Positions 44,031 to 52,137 are shown, counted from the first letter of the stretch. The stretch is 64,000 nt of DNA from Streptomyces sp. SJL17-4 (GCF_036826855.1 NZ_CP104578.1:7498501-7562500); one strand, 5' to 3'. Notes: generated by a model not told the origin, from the letters alone. Numbers and translations: made by a program.

Positions 44031-44851
44031 CCACGACGACGGCGCGCGGTGACGGTGACCGGGCGGACCTGCCCGGGGCAGGGCACGACGGCCTGGGCCG
44101 CGGCACGGCCGGCGGCTTCGCCGGGGCGGTCGCCTCGGAGTGGACCAAGCTGTGGTCGGTCCGGACCCCTTACCTCTGCCTCGTCGCGGGTCTCGCGATG
44201 ACCGGGGTGTTCACCTTCTACTACGCCTCGATCGCCCGTATCAACGAGTATCCGGTCCAGCCTGTGGGGAACGCGGCGGCCTCTTCCGCCGTAATCGTCC
44301 AGTTCGCCGTGGTCGTGCTGGCCATGGTCACGGTGACCTCCGAATACTCGACAGGGAGCGTGCGGGCGTCACTGCTGTGGGTGCCCCGGCGCCATCTCGT
44401 CCAGGCGGCCAAGGCTCTGGTGGCGGGCGCGGTCGCGTTCGTCGCCGGCACCGCGTGCGCGGTCGTGGGTATGGCGGTCGCCTGGGGGCCGTTCGGCGGG
44501 CGTGCCTCCTTCGAGGCGGGCACAGCCGTCGGACAGGTCCTGGCCGTCGGCCTGTACCAGGCGCTCGTGGCCGTGCTGACTGTCGGGGTGGCATTCGCCA
44601 CGCGTCATCCCGCGGGCGCGCTGTCGATCCTGGCGACCCTGCTGTGGGGGCTGCCGAGCGTGCTTCTCGGGCTTGGCGGCCCGACTCTCGCGGCGGTCAA
44701 CGACGTTCTGCCGCATGGAGCGGGCGACCACTTCATGCGCGTCGGAACAGACGCCCCGCACGCGCCCGCGACGGCGGCCCTGATCGTGGCGGCGTGGGCA
44801 ACCGGCGCTCAGCTGGTCGGTCTGTACGTGTTGCGCCGCCGTGACGCGTGA
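44027..44851 (+). CDS. ABC-2-type transporter permease
   Basis: A 274-residue permease with six predicted helices. The N-terminal region ends in VASEWTKLWSVRTPYLCLVAGLAMTG, a motif shared by many actinobacterial ABC-2 permeases (SExxKLxSxR). EYSTGSVRASLLWVPRRHLVQAAKAL is the typical second-loop pattern. The GTG overlaps the ATPase stop (GTGA). Substrate unknown; the two-component genes on either side hint at a cell-envelope stress or antibiotic-response transporter. Confidence 0.88.
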   Translation: MTTTTARGDGDRADLPGAGHDGLGRGTAGGFAGAVASEWTKLWSVRTPYLCLVAGLAMTGVFTFYYASIARINEYPVQPVGNAAASSAVIVQFAVVVLAMVTVTSEYSTGSVRASLLWVPRRHLVQAAKALVAGAVAFVAGTACAVVGMAVAWGPFGGRASFEAGTAVGQVLAVGLYQALVAVLTVGVAFATRHPAGALSILATLLWGLPSVLLGLGGPTLAAVNDVLPHGAGDHFMRVGTDAPHAPATAALIVAAWATGAQLVGLYVLRRRDA

Positions 44852-45000
44852 CGCGTGCGCGTGTGCCCGGACGCCCGACCCTGTGCCGGGACCGTCCCGG
44901 ACGCCTTCCGGGGCGCACCCCGTTCGTCGTGCGTCCGGGCCCGTCGCACAGAATCGACCGGGCGGGTGAGGACATCCATCGGAAGGACGGTCGACGCACC

Positions 45001-46692
45001 ATGCTGCCATCGCGCATACTCCCGGCTGGACCCGTTCTGGGCGACGTGACCCTGTGGTGCGCGCTTGCCGCCGCAACCGGCTACGGGTTCCGGGACGCGA
45101 GCGCGGCCTCGCCGGCCCTGGACCTCCTGCTCCCGTTGGCGCTCCTGGCGGTGGCCGTGCCGCTCTCCCGCCGTCGGCCCGCGGTCGCGGTGTTCCTCGT
45201 CAACGGGCTGTGCGCGCTGGGACTGGCCGACGCCGCGACCCCCGCCAACGCGCAAGTCCTGTCGCTGGCCGCCCTGAGTTGTCTGATGGGCGCTCGGGTC
45301 GCCACGGCACGGGGCCCGCTTCTGGTGCTCGCCGGGTGCCTCCTGCTCGACATCGCGATGTGCGCTGTGTTGCGGACTCAGGCCGTGTGGTGGTTCTACA
45401 CGCTGACCGTACTGCCCGCCGCCCTCCTGCCGCCGTGGCTGGCCGGACGGCACTGGCACGGCCGACGGGAACTCGTACGGGAAGGATGGCGGTTGGCCCG
45501 GAGTCTGGAGGAACGGCAACACCTGGTCGCGGAGCGGGCGCGGCTGACCGAGCGCGCGGACATCGCAGCCGACATGCACGACTCCCTCGGCCACGTCCTG
45601 AGCCTGGTCGCCCTGCGGGCCGGGGCCCTGGAGCTCTCGCCCGACCTCACCGACCGCGACCGCGCCGACCTCGCCGAACTGCGCGGGACGATCGCGGACG
45701 CCGTCGAGCAGCTGCGGGAGACGGTCGCCGTCCTGCGCGACCCGCCGGGGACGGGAACGAGCGCGAGCACCGGCCTGCCCGTCGGTGACACCGTAGAGGA
45801 CCTCATCAGCCGCGCGGTCGCCTCAGGGGTGCCGGTGCGGTGGGAACGGCGCGGGCCCGTGCCGGCGCTGTCGCCCCTGGTCGAGCGCGGGATGTACCGG
45901 GTGGTGCAGGAAACCCTCACCAACGCCGTGAAGCACGCGCGGGGCGCATCAATACGGGTGGGGATCACGCACGAGGCCGACCGCACCAGGGTCAGCGTCG
46001 AGAGCGCCGCCCCGCCGGCCGACGATCCGACGCACCAGGCGGAGGGCACGCAGGCCGGCACAGGAGGGCACGGGCTGACGGGCCTCCGGGAGCGGGTCAC
46101 GGTCCTGGGCGGTTCGTTGCGGACCGGCGCGCACGACGGCGGGTTCCGCGTGACCGCCGTCCTGCCTCACCAGGCTCCGGCCGTGCCTGTGACCCTGGCT
46201 ACGGGGCCCGGAATGCCGGCCGGCGACGCTTCGGAGCGGACCAGCGAGATCCCCTCGGCCGTTCACGCCAACAACTTGGGCACAGGAACTCGAACCGGAA
46301 CCGGCATGGAGTCCGCGAAACGGCTCGCGGATGCCCGGCGCGCAGCTCGGGGACGCTCGGTCGTCGCCTTCGCGGCACCTGTGGCCGCAGCCGCGTTCTT
46401 CGTACCCGCCGCCGTCTACCTCGCCTGGCAACTGACGACGAGCGTGTTGCCGCCGTCCCGGTTCGACGAGCTGGAGCCCGGCCGCCCCCGCGCCGAATTC
46501 GCGGGTGTGCTGCCGGCCCGCGCCTTCCCCTACCCGCCCGACCACGCCCGCTCCGCGCCCCGGCCACCCGGCACCCACTGCGAGTTCTACCGCTCCGGCC
46601 GCGACCTGCTGGACCAGGTCGACCTCTACCGGCTCTGCTGGGCCGGCGATGTACTGGTGGCCAAGGACACCGTGCCGGCCAACCGGCCCTGA
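45001..46692 (+). CDS. NarL-type sensor histidine kinase with extra C-terminal membrane domain
   Basis: A 563-residue kinase. N-terminal helices (about 18-145), coiled coil, HisKA_3 box RADIAADMHDSLGHVLSLVAL with phospho-acceptor His193, HATPase_c with ETLTNAVKHA and GHGLTGLRERV, ending about residue 390. Unlike other members it continues for about 170 residues: a disordered linker, another membrane helix (about 455-478, VAFAAPVAAAAFFVPAAVYLAWQL) and an ordered 70-residue tail (FAGVLPARAFPYPPDHA, GTHCEFYRSGRDLLDQVDLYRLCWAGD) with two cysteines that would lie outside. Probable partner of the response regulator at 42107-42778. ATG 45001 is used. Confidence 0.88.
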   Translation: MLPSRILPAGPVLGDVTLWCALAAATGYGFRDASAASPALDLLLPLALLAVAVPLSRRRPAVAVFLVNGLCALGLADAATPANAQVLSLAALSCLMGARVATARGPLLVLAGCLLLDIAMCAVLRTQAVWWFYTLTVLPAALLPPWLAGRHWHGRRELVREGWRLARSLEERQHLVAERARLTERADIAADMHDSLGHVLSLVALRAGALELSPDLTDRDRADLAELRGTIADAVEQLRETVAVLRDPPGTGTSASTGLPVGDTVEDLISRAVASGVPVRWERRGPVPALSPLVERGMYRVVQETLTNAVKHARGASIRVGITHEADRTRVSVESAAPPADDPTHQAEGTQAGTGGHGLTGLRERVTVLGGSLRTGAHDGGFRVTAVLPHQAPAVPVTLATGPGMPAGDASERTSEIPSAVHANNLGTGTRTGTGMESAKRLADARRAARGRSVVAFAAPVAAAAFFVPAAVYLAWQLTTSVLPPSRFDELEPGRPRAEFAGVLPARAFPYPPDHARSAPRPPGTHCEFYRSGRDLLDQVDLYRLCWAGDVLVAKDTVPANRP

Positions 46693-47013
46693 CGCCCCGT
46701 TCGGAGCGGCCGCCGCACTTCACCCAACGTCAGACACCCAGGAGTACCGACACGAGATTCGACGACCATCGTGTGGTCCTCACGCTGGAAGCGCACGACG
46801 CGAATGGGTCTGAGGCTCGCCTCCCTACTGACACAGCGTATGGCCGTCCGCGGGAGCCGGCGCATGCATAGCAGGCCGCGGGCCAATTCGAGTGGGCGAC
46901 CGGCGAGTCCAGCAGGCCGGCGTGGCGAAGTCCGGTCAGCAGGGCGACGTGCGGGCGTGGCCAGGCGCCGGCCGGTCCAGTCCCGCAGCCTGCGCCAGGC
47001 CGTCACCCACGCC
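46693..47013. other. Intergenic region without recognisable gene
   Basis: 321 bp between the kinase and the convergent GNAT gene. Several frames are open through it because of GC bias, but none shows a start with a ribosome site, a protein family signature or the usual codon bias of its neighbours. No hairpin or repeat was noted. Confidence 0.4.
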
Positions 47014-47664
47014 CTATGCCGGCAGGAGCAGTGCCTCCGCGCCCACGGGGCGATATCCGGCTGCCTGGAAGGCGCGGACGCTGCGGGCATTGCCGGCCGC
47101 CTGCTGCGACCAGACCGACTCGCCCGGGGGTACGAGGTGGCGGGCAGCAGTGGCCAGTTCCCTGCCGAGGCCGCGGTGTCGCGCGTCCTCGTCCACTTCG
47201 ATCGCGGCCTCCCAGCGGCCGGCGACACCACGGCCGAGGACAAGGATTCCGCCGTCGGTGGCCCACGCACGTACGCCGTCGCGTCGCCGGTGCGCGCGAA
47301 CCACTCTGGGATGGACCGGATCGGTGATCTCCCGCAGGTCCAGGGCGGGGCGGCCGGGGAGGGAGGACGCGACGGTCAGGAGGTCGATCGTGTCGGTGGA
47401 TCGTCCTGTCCGGTCGAGGAGGGCGCTCAGAAACCGCGGGTTCATGGTGGCGGCCAGTTCGTCGCAGCCCATCGCCGCCAGCGTCTCGTGGACCCAGTTG
47501 GGGTCCTCGTCGGTGAACACGACCGAGTGCGCGGTGAAGGCGAGCACTCCGGTGTCGCGTTGGTTCGGGGCGGGTACCACGGTGGTGCCGCCGTCGGGTA
47601 CCGGGAAGTTCCCGTTCGCCGCGGCGTCCATGATGTCCGCCAGGGTCTGTCGTATGGTCCTCAC
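47014..47664 (-). CDS. GNAT family N-acetyltransferase
   Basis: A 216-residue protein whose C-terminal half carries the GNAT acetyl-CoA motif VDEDARHRGLGRELATAARHL (Q/RxxGxG/A) and the beta-4/beta-5 AGNARSVRAFQAAGYRPVG. The N-terminal about 100 residues (FTAHSVVFTDEDPNWVHETLAAMGCDELAATMNPRFLSALLDRTGR) are a separate helical domain seen in some actinobacterial GNAT proteins. Substrate unknown. ATG 47664. Confidence 0.87.
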   Translation of the reverse strand: MRTIRQTLADIMDAAANGNFPVPDGGTTVVPAPNQRDTGVLAFTAHSVVFTDEDPNWVHETLAAMGCDELAATMNPRFLSALLDRTGRSTDTIDLLTVASSLPGRPALDLREITDPVHPRVVRAHRRRDGVRAWATDGGILVLGRGVAGRWEAAIEVDEDARHRGLGRELATAARHLVPPGESVWSQQAAGNARSVRAFQAAGYRPVGAEALLLPA

Positions 47665-47805
47665 CGTTCTCCTGTCTGTCGCCTGCCCGCACTCCGTCGA
47701 GAAGGCACAGTCTGTGGTGTCAGCGTGCAGGCCGTCCTGCGTCTGACAGCCTGTTGTGACCCGTTGCTGTGAACGAAGCGTCTTCGCTGCCGGACGATGC
47801 CCCGG

Positions 47806-48192
47806 TCAGGCCGTGAAGGACTCGGGGCCGAAGCGGCCCCACATCACGAAGGCGGCCAGGGCGAGGTAGACCAGGTCCACCACCATGAACGTGGTCTCGT
47901 GACGCCGTATGCGGGTGATCGCCGCGCCGGTCATCATCAGCACCAGGCCGAGGGCTGCCAGCGGGACCAGAACCGGTGCGTTGCCGAGCACTGCGGGCAG
48001 GACCAGGCCCACCGCGGCCAGCACTTCGAGGGCTCCGATGGTTTTGATGCCGCCGGCGCTGAAGTCCTCGGCCCAGCGGGCGCTGGGGCCGCTGGCGGCG
48101 ATCTTCTCCTTCGGCGTGATCACCTTGAAGGCGCCGCCGAGCAGGTAGGCGGCGGCGAGCAGTCCGGTGACGATCCACAGGGCGAGGTTCAT
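47806..48192 (-). CDS. DoxX family membrane protein
   Basis: A 128-residue protein with four helices (LALWIVTGLLAAAYLLGGAFKVI, IGALEVLAAVGLVLPAVLG, VLVPLAALGLVLMMTGAAITRI, FMVVDLVYLALAAFVMWG) in the DoxX pattern, including the conserved GGAFKV and GALEVLAAVGLVLP. DoxX proteins join membrane redox or oxidative-stress complexes. It lies downstream of the truncated carboxymuconolactone decarboxylase start, in the same direction, under a probable ECF41 promoter; hence likely part of the ECF41 regulon. Confidence 0.88.
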   Translation of the reverse strand: MNLALWIVTGLLAAAYLLGGAFKVITPKEKIAASGPSARWAEDFSAGGIKTIGALEVLAAVGLVLPAVLGNAPVLVPLAALGLVLMMTGAAITRIRRHETTFMVVDLVYLALAAFVMWGRFGPESFTA

Positions 48193-48273
48193 GGGATGTG
48201 TCCTTGCGTGGTGTCGGCTCGGGGAGCGGGGAGGGGGGAGCGGGGGTCTGGCGGTCGCGTGACGGGCGGATCG

Positions 48274-48360
48274 TCAGCCGTGCCGGCCGGGCTGGTAGTC
48301 GCCCGCGGGCTGCTGGATCACGGCGACGGGGCTGGTCATGAAGTTCAGTCGAGCGTTCAT
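48274..48360 (-). pseudogene. 5' remnant of a carboxymuconolactone decarboxylase (AhpD-like) gene, or a 28-residue peptide
   Basis: A 28-codon frame MNARLNFMTSPVAVIQQPAG... with an excellent AAGGAG ribosome site 8 bp before ATG. The first 14 residues match the start of CMD/AhpD-family proteins (xxARLNFxxxPVA), and then the sequence is unrelated (QQPAGDYQPGRHG, stop). CMD genes are the standard partners of ECF41 sigma factors, and one is encoded divergently at 48609. So this looks like a CMD gene deleted after codon 14, its signals intact. A genuine short peptide cannot be ruled out. Confidence 0.65.
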
Positions 48361-48417
48361 CGTGCACTCCTTTTGTTCCTGCTGTTCTTGTTCCTGCTGT
48401 TCGCTGTCGCCCTCTAA

Positions 48418-48444
48418 GACAGGGCACCCCGGCAGCCTGTGACA
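48418..48444 (-). promoter_or_regulatory. Probable ECF41-dependent promoter
   Basis: On the minus strand TGTCACA (48444-48438) is followed after 16 bases by TGTC (48421-48418). The reported ECF41 consensus is TGTCACA with CGTC 16 bp on; only one base differs. It is 58 bp upstream of the CMD remnant start and directed at it and DoxX, and the ECF41 gene lies beside it. Confidence 0.65.
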
Positions 48445-48608
48445 GGGGCCGATGTGACGTGCGTCTCCCCTTCGGGCTGCGATGGACCGCCGACGGCCGA
48501 CCGAAACCCCTCGGATACCCTCTGCGCATTCTGTGGATCTTGGAATGGGCAGTCGGGGCGGCGCGCTCGGACTGAGCGCCGTCGTCCGCGAGGTGGGGGA
48601 GGGGTCCG

Positions 48609-49541
48609 ATGTCGGGAGCAACGGATGGGACGGACGAGGCCGGCTACCGACCGCTGATGTTCTCCATCGCCTACGGGATGACCGGGTCGGTGGGCGACGC
48701 CGAGGACCTCGTCCAGGACGCCTTCCTCGGCCTGACCCGGGCGCACCGGGCGGGTACCGCGATCTCCGCACCAAAGGCGTACCTGACCACAGCCGTGACG
48801 CGGTTGGGGATCAACCACCTGAGCTCGGCACGGGTACGGAGGGAGACCTATGTGGGGAACTGGCTGCCCGAACCGGTCGTCGTGACCAATGACCGGCCGG
48901 GACCGGTCGAGCACGCCGAGCTGGCCGACTCACTGTCCATGGCCTTCCTCGTGCTGCTGGAGGCCCTCTCCCCGGTGGAGCGGGCAGTGTTCATGCTGCG
49001 CGAGGTGTTCGGGTACGACTACACGGACGTGGCGAGGACCACCGGGAAGTCCGAGACGAACTGCCGCCAGATCTTCGCCCGTGCCAAGAAGCGCATCACC
49101 GCGGCTGGGCCGGACGCGGACAGCGTGCCGCCCCTCGCCAAGCGGGCCGAGGGCGAGGAACTCGCCCGCACGTTCTTCGAGGCGGCTGAGGGTGGCGACC
49201 TGGACGCGCTGCTCGGCATGCTCGCGCCCGATGTCGTGTACTACGGGGACGGCGGTGGCAAGGCGCGTGCGACCAGGAATCCGGTGGCCGAGCCGCAGCG
49301 CGTCGGACAGCTGCTCGTCGGGGGGATCCGCCGGATCCGGAGCCTCGGTGCCGGCCTCCGTCCGGCCTGGGTCAACAGTCGCCCCGGCGCCGTCACGTAC
49401 GACCCTGAGGGCCGGGTGGTCAACGTGGTCGAGCTCGACATCGTCGACGGTGTGATTCGGGCGATCCACTCCGTGTCCAACCCCGACAAGCTTGGCCACC
49501 TCGGACCGGTGTCCGACATGGCACGGCTGTCGGAGGAATAG
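48609..49541 (+). CDS. sigJ: ECF41 RNA polymerase sigma factor (SigJ type)
   Basis: A 310-residue sigma factor: sigma2 (LMFSIAYGMTGSVGDAEDLVQDAFLGL), sigma4 (LSPVERAVFMLREVFGYDYTDVARTTGKSETNCRQIFARAKKRI) and the fused C-terminal SnoaL-like domain (FFEAAEGGDLDALLGMLAPDVVYYGDGGGKARATRNPVAEPQRVGQLL) that defines ECF41. The C-terminal domain regulates activity in place of an anti-sigma factor. The motif YYGDGGGK and NPV are consistent with family conserved positions. GTG or ATG: ATG 48609 preceded by GAGGGG. Divergent from the CMD remnant. Confidence 0.92.
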   Translation: MSGATDGTDEAGYRPLMFSIAYGMTGSVGDAEDLVQDAFLGLTRAHRAGTAISAPKAYLTTAVTRLGINHLSSARVRRETYVGNWLPEPVVVTNDRPGPVEHAELADSLSMAFLVLLEALSPVERAVFMLREVFGYDYTDVARTTGKSETNCRQIFARAKKRITAAGPDADSVPPLAKRAEGEELARTFFEAAEGGDLDALLGMLAPDVVYYGDGGGKARATRNPVAEPQRVGQLLVGGIRRIRSLGAGLRPAWVNSRPGAVTYDPEGRVVNVVELDIVDGVIRAIHSVSNPDKLGHLGPVSDMARLSEE

Positions 49542-49571
49542 TCCCCCCGGCCCGCGGCGCCGCCTCTCCGC

Positions 49572-49879
49572 AACCTGTGGCCCGACCCGGCGCTGCTACT
49601 TCTGACCCTGGGAGGTATCGCACTTCTCACCGTGATCGGGATCGCGGCGCTGGTCCCGAAGGTGGACAACCCGAGCCGCGTCGATCCGGAGGGGCCGGAA
49701 GGCGACGTGACGATCACGGCCTGCGAGGTGACCGCCTCCACGAAATGGCCCATGCTGATCTGGGCGTCGCCCACCGCAGCAGCAAGGCCAGCAACTACGT
49801 CATCAGCGTCGAGTTCGTAGGACTGTCCGGTGAGCGTCTCGCGGAGGCCCGAGGAGCCGCCACGGTCACCCTCGGATGA
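49572..49879 (+). pseudogene. Frameshifted gene for a membrane-anchored FxLYD-like protein
   Basis: Frame 1 reads LWPDPALLLLTLGGIALLTVIGIAALVP (membrane anchor) and DVTITACEVTASTKWP; near 49748 it must shift to frame 2, which continues ADLGVAHRSSKASNYVISVEFV and SGERLAEARGAATVTLG, then stop. The joined sequence fits the actinobacterial secreted proteins with ITACEVD...ADLTxTNxSSKxSNYxxxVEF. No start codon is evident and the C-terminal end is short. Non-functional, a single frameshift. Confidence 0.65.
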
Positions 49880-50200
49880 GGCGGCCAGAGACCGCGTGTG
49901 GGACGAGGGTGTCCAGGCCTCCGACCGTCTTCGACGGCCCGTCGTGGCTGTGCGGGTCTGGAGCGGACGGGCCCGCGCGTCCTGCGCCTGTCCCGGGTGC
50001 GGGTCACCTACAGGCGCTACGTCTGCGCCGCGTTCCCGGCGCCACGGCGTTGGCCGTCGCCTCCTGGGCCGACGTCATCACCGGTACGCACAAGTTCCCG
50101 GATTCTGACGCCTTGAAAGTGAATCCGGCCGGATCCCACCCCTCAACCCCCACTAGGCCTGTTGTGAAAGTGCTTGTCACACGGTTGCTAGGGTCCAGGC
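49880..50200. other. Intergenic/degenerate region
   Basis: 321 bp without a gene. One frame shows CACPGCGSPTG, faintly like the zinc ribbon of ISL3-type transposases, with nothing else to support it. A CTAGGCCTGTT sequence at about 50155-50165 resembles the start of the inverted repeats at 50757 and 52103 (CTAGGGCCTGTCC) and could be another insertion-sequence end. Confidence 0.35.
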
Positions 50201-50518
50201 ATGACGCGCCTGAAGATCGAGATATCCGTTCCCGAGAGTCACGCGGCGGCTGTGATCGAAGCTCTCCACACCGCCGGTGCAGGACGGGTGGGCGAGTACG
50301 CGCGGTGTTCCAGCATCTGGAAAGTGACCGGCAACTGGCAGGCTCTGCCTGGCGCGCAGCCGTACGAAGGTGAGGTGGGAGTCGTTCAGCACAGCGAGGA
50401 GTGCCGAATCGAATCTGTCTGTGACGCAGATCAGGCCGCGACCGTCCGGCAGGCTGTCCGCGATGCCCATCCCTACGAGCAAGCGGTCGTCCACTTCCTG
50501 CCGCTGTACGAGCCGTAG
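50201..50518 (+). CDS. YqfO/CutA-like (PII-like fold) protein
   Basis: A 105-residue stand-alone version of the YqfO domain that elsewhere is inserted in NIF3-like dinuclear-metal proteins. Motifs: LKIEISVPESHAAAVIEALHTAGAGRVGEYARCSS, the central GNWQALPGAQPYEGEVGVVQ, and C-terminal IRLD-like VRQAVRDAHPYEQAVVHFLPLYE (HPYEEP-type). It probably binds metal or small ligands like PII or CutA; function unknown. ATG 50201. No NIF3 domain is nearby. Confidence 0.8.
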   Translation: MTRLKIEISVPESHAAAVIEALHTAGAGRVGEYARCSSIWKVTGNWQALPGAQPYEGEVGVVQHSEECRIESVCDADQAATVRQAVRDAHPYEQAVVHFLPLYEP

Positions 50519-50539
50519 GCAACGTCACGGTTGTGCTGA

Positions 50540-50640
50540 TCACAGCCATTCGTTGATGGCCGCGACCAGCACTGTGGCTTCGTAGCGGACGGCGAGTTCG
50601 TCGTACCGAGTTGCGACGGCCCTGTGCTGCTTGAGCCGAT
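50540..50640 (-). pseudogene. C-terminal fragment of an IS5-family transposase
   Basis: The minus strand reads NRLKQHRAVATRYDELAVRYEATVLVAAINEWL and stop, the well-known end of IS5-type (IS427 group) transposases. The rest is missing; upstream sequence at 50641 is unrelated. It differs from the transposase end at 51414 (NRLKHFRAVATRYDKRAFVFHG), so it is a separate element. Confidence 0.8.
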
Positions 50641-50835
50641 TGGTGCGGAAGGATTCGGCAGGCGGTGCGGGGGTCCTGCCGGAATGCGTCGCCTCTGTCG
50701 GAGAACGGGAACGGACCTGGCCAATCGGGGCTTCCCCGTCGGCCGGGGGTCCGAGGCCTAGGGCCTGTCCGACGGATCATTTCGGGCTGGTGCAGGGCAC
50801 GCCTGGTACGGGTGAGTCGTCGTGGGCCGCAGCAG

Positions 50836-51360
50836 TCACGCGAACGAGGGCCACCGGTCGGCGGCCCACTCCCGCCAGTCGACCCACCCGGGCGGCGGGC
50901 CGGCGGCCCTGTGGCCCTCGAACTCTGCCGCGTCGGGCTCCTCGAAATGCGCGCGCCCGTGCATGATGTCTGTCTCGGACATCGGCAGTGTCTCTTCGGG
51001 GTTGGTCGCCCAGCGGTGGGCGATACGGGCGCGTTGGGTCTCCTCGTCCACCGGCAGGTAGACCATGTGGAAGCACGCTCCCTCGGCCTCCACGAGCCAG
51101 CGGATCGCGGACCGTTCGTCCCGTGACCAGCAGCCGTAGTCCACGACGACGTTGGTGCCGAGTCTGACCGCCTCAAGGGCGAGCCAGAGCATGCGCCCCT
51201 CCAGCACGTCGCGCTTCCCGTCGGCCTCCGCCTCACCGAACAGGGGAATCATCCAGTCGTCGGGTGTCAGACGCAGCGCGCCGTGCTTCGCGGCGAGCTG
51301 CCGAGCCCGAGTGGTCTTCCCGGCCCCTGGCAGGCCGACCATCAGGAACAACGTATTCAC
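50836..51360 (-). CDS. AAA/P-loop small-molecule kinase (IS passenger)
   Basis: A 174-residue P-loop protein: LFLMVGLPGAGKTTRARQLA (Walker A, GLPGAGKT, about residues 8-16), RLTPDDWMIPLFG (DD as in nucleotide or shikimate-kinase-like enzymes), GRMLWLALEAVRLGTNVVVDYGCWSRDERSAIRWLV (VVVDYG as Walker B) and a C-terminal WREWAADRW. It resembles the predicted-kinase group (COG0645/COG4639) and chloramphenicol-phosphotransferase-like proteins, acting on an unknown small molecule. GTG 51360. It is intact with good codon bias and lies between the decayed transposase and the left inverted repeat. Confidence 0.83.
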   Translation of the reverse strand: MNTLFLMVGLPGAGKTTRARQLAAKHGALRLTPDDWMIPLFGEAEADGKRDVLEGRMLWLALEAVRLGTNVVVDYGCWSRDERSAIRWLVEAEGACFHMVYLPVDEETQRARIAHRWATNPEETLPMSETDIMHGRAHFEEPDAAEFEGHRAAGPPPGWVDWREWAADRWPSFA

Positions 51361-51413
51361 CCCCAGATCGTGGCAGGGAAGCGAATCAGGCGGCCACCGT
51401 AATATCCGCCCGC

Positions 51414-52043
51414 TCACGGGCTGAGCCACAGGCGGAGGGAGGCCACGGTGACAGTGCCGTGGAAGACGAAGGCGCGCTTGTCGTAGCGCGTAGCCACTGC
51501 GCGGAAGTGCTTGAGCCGGTTGATCGTGCGCTCGACCTCGTTGCGGCGCTTGTATGTCTCCTTGTCGAAGCCCGCTGGCCGGCCTCCTCGGCTTCCTCGG
51601 CGCCTGCGGTTGGCCCGCTGGTCCTTCGGTTCCGGGTTCGAGGACTGGGATCAGCTGCGGGCTGTCGCCCCACTGACCAGGAGTGATCAGCAGCGCCAGA
51701 GGGCGGAGGCCACCTTCCCCGGCAAGGTGGATCTTGGAGGTCAGACCGCCCCGCGAACGGCCGAGCCCTTCGTCGGAGCGGTGCTGCCGAGGTGTTGATC
51801 TCCGCTTCGGAACTCGCGGCGTCCTGCGCTGAGCCCCGGCAGCGTGCTGATGGGCTCATAGACCGTCTTCCAGTTCCCGAACCGGTTCGGCAGATCCCGC
51901 CACGGGACTCCCGTGCGGACCCGGAACAGGACCCCGTTGATCACTGTTCGGTGGTCGTTCCAACGCCCGCCCCGGCCGCCGGTCTTCGGCAGATGGGGCG
52001 CAAGCCGCGCCCACTCGTCATTCGTCAGATCACCCCGCCCCAC
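51414..52043 (-). pseudogene. Frameshifted and deleted IS5-family transposase
   Basis: Frame 1: GRGDLTNDEWARLAPHLPKTGGRGGRWNDHRTVINGVLFRVRTGVPWRDLPNRFGNWKTVYE (N-terminus). Then out of frame and lacking the section with the first catalytic Asp: TSKIHLAGEGGLRPLALLITPGQWGDSPQLIPVLEP, another shift, and finally NEVERTINRLKHFRAVATRYDKRAFVFHGTVTVASLRLWLSP and stop. GTG at 52043 is the old start. Not active; it could be mobilised only in trans. Confidence 0.85.
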
Positions 52044-52137
52044 GAACCGAAGAATGGTCCCGACGCGAGGCGACCGTCACATGATCCGCTGGACAGGCCC
52101 TAGATCGCGTTCGTACCTGCGATCAGCACGGCTTTTT

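Larger units (their letters stand above)
50757..52103 (-). mobile_element. IS5-type insertion element with a passenger kinase gene
   Basis: Left end CTAGGGCCTGTCC-GA-CGGATCAT (50757-50779) and right end, read on the minus strand from 52103, CTAGGGCCTGTCC-AG-CGGATCAT (52103-52081) are inverted copies differing at two bases. Each begins with CTAG, the target duplication expected of IS427-group elements. Inside, from the right: a decayed transposase (52043-51414) then an intact P-loop kinase gene (51360-50836), total 1.35 kb versus about 0.85 kb for typical members. No transposase 3' repeat is seen at 51.4 kb, so the extra gene lies within the element. Confidence 0.65.

Noticed and set aside
46693..47013. 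Possible small gene between the kinase and the GNAT gene
   Set aside because: No frame has a start with ribosome site or a family signature; openness is explained by GC bias.
49880..50100. ISL3-type transposase zinc ribbon (CACPGCGSPTG)
   Set aside because: Only one short motif, with no further transposase similarity on any frame.
50540..52043. Composite transposon made of two IS5 copies flanking the kinase
   Set aside because: The fragment at 50540-50640 differs from the transposase end at 51414 and lies outside the left inverted end; only one element fits the ends.
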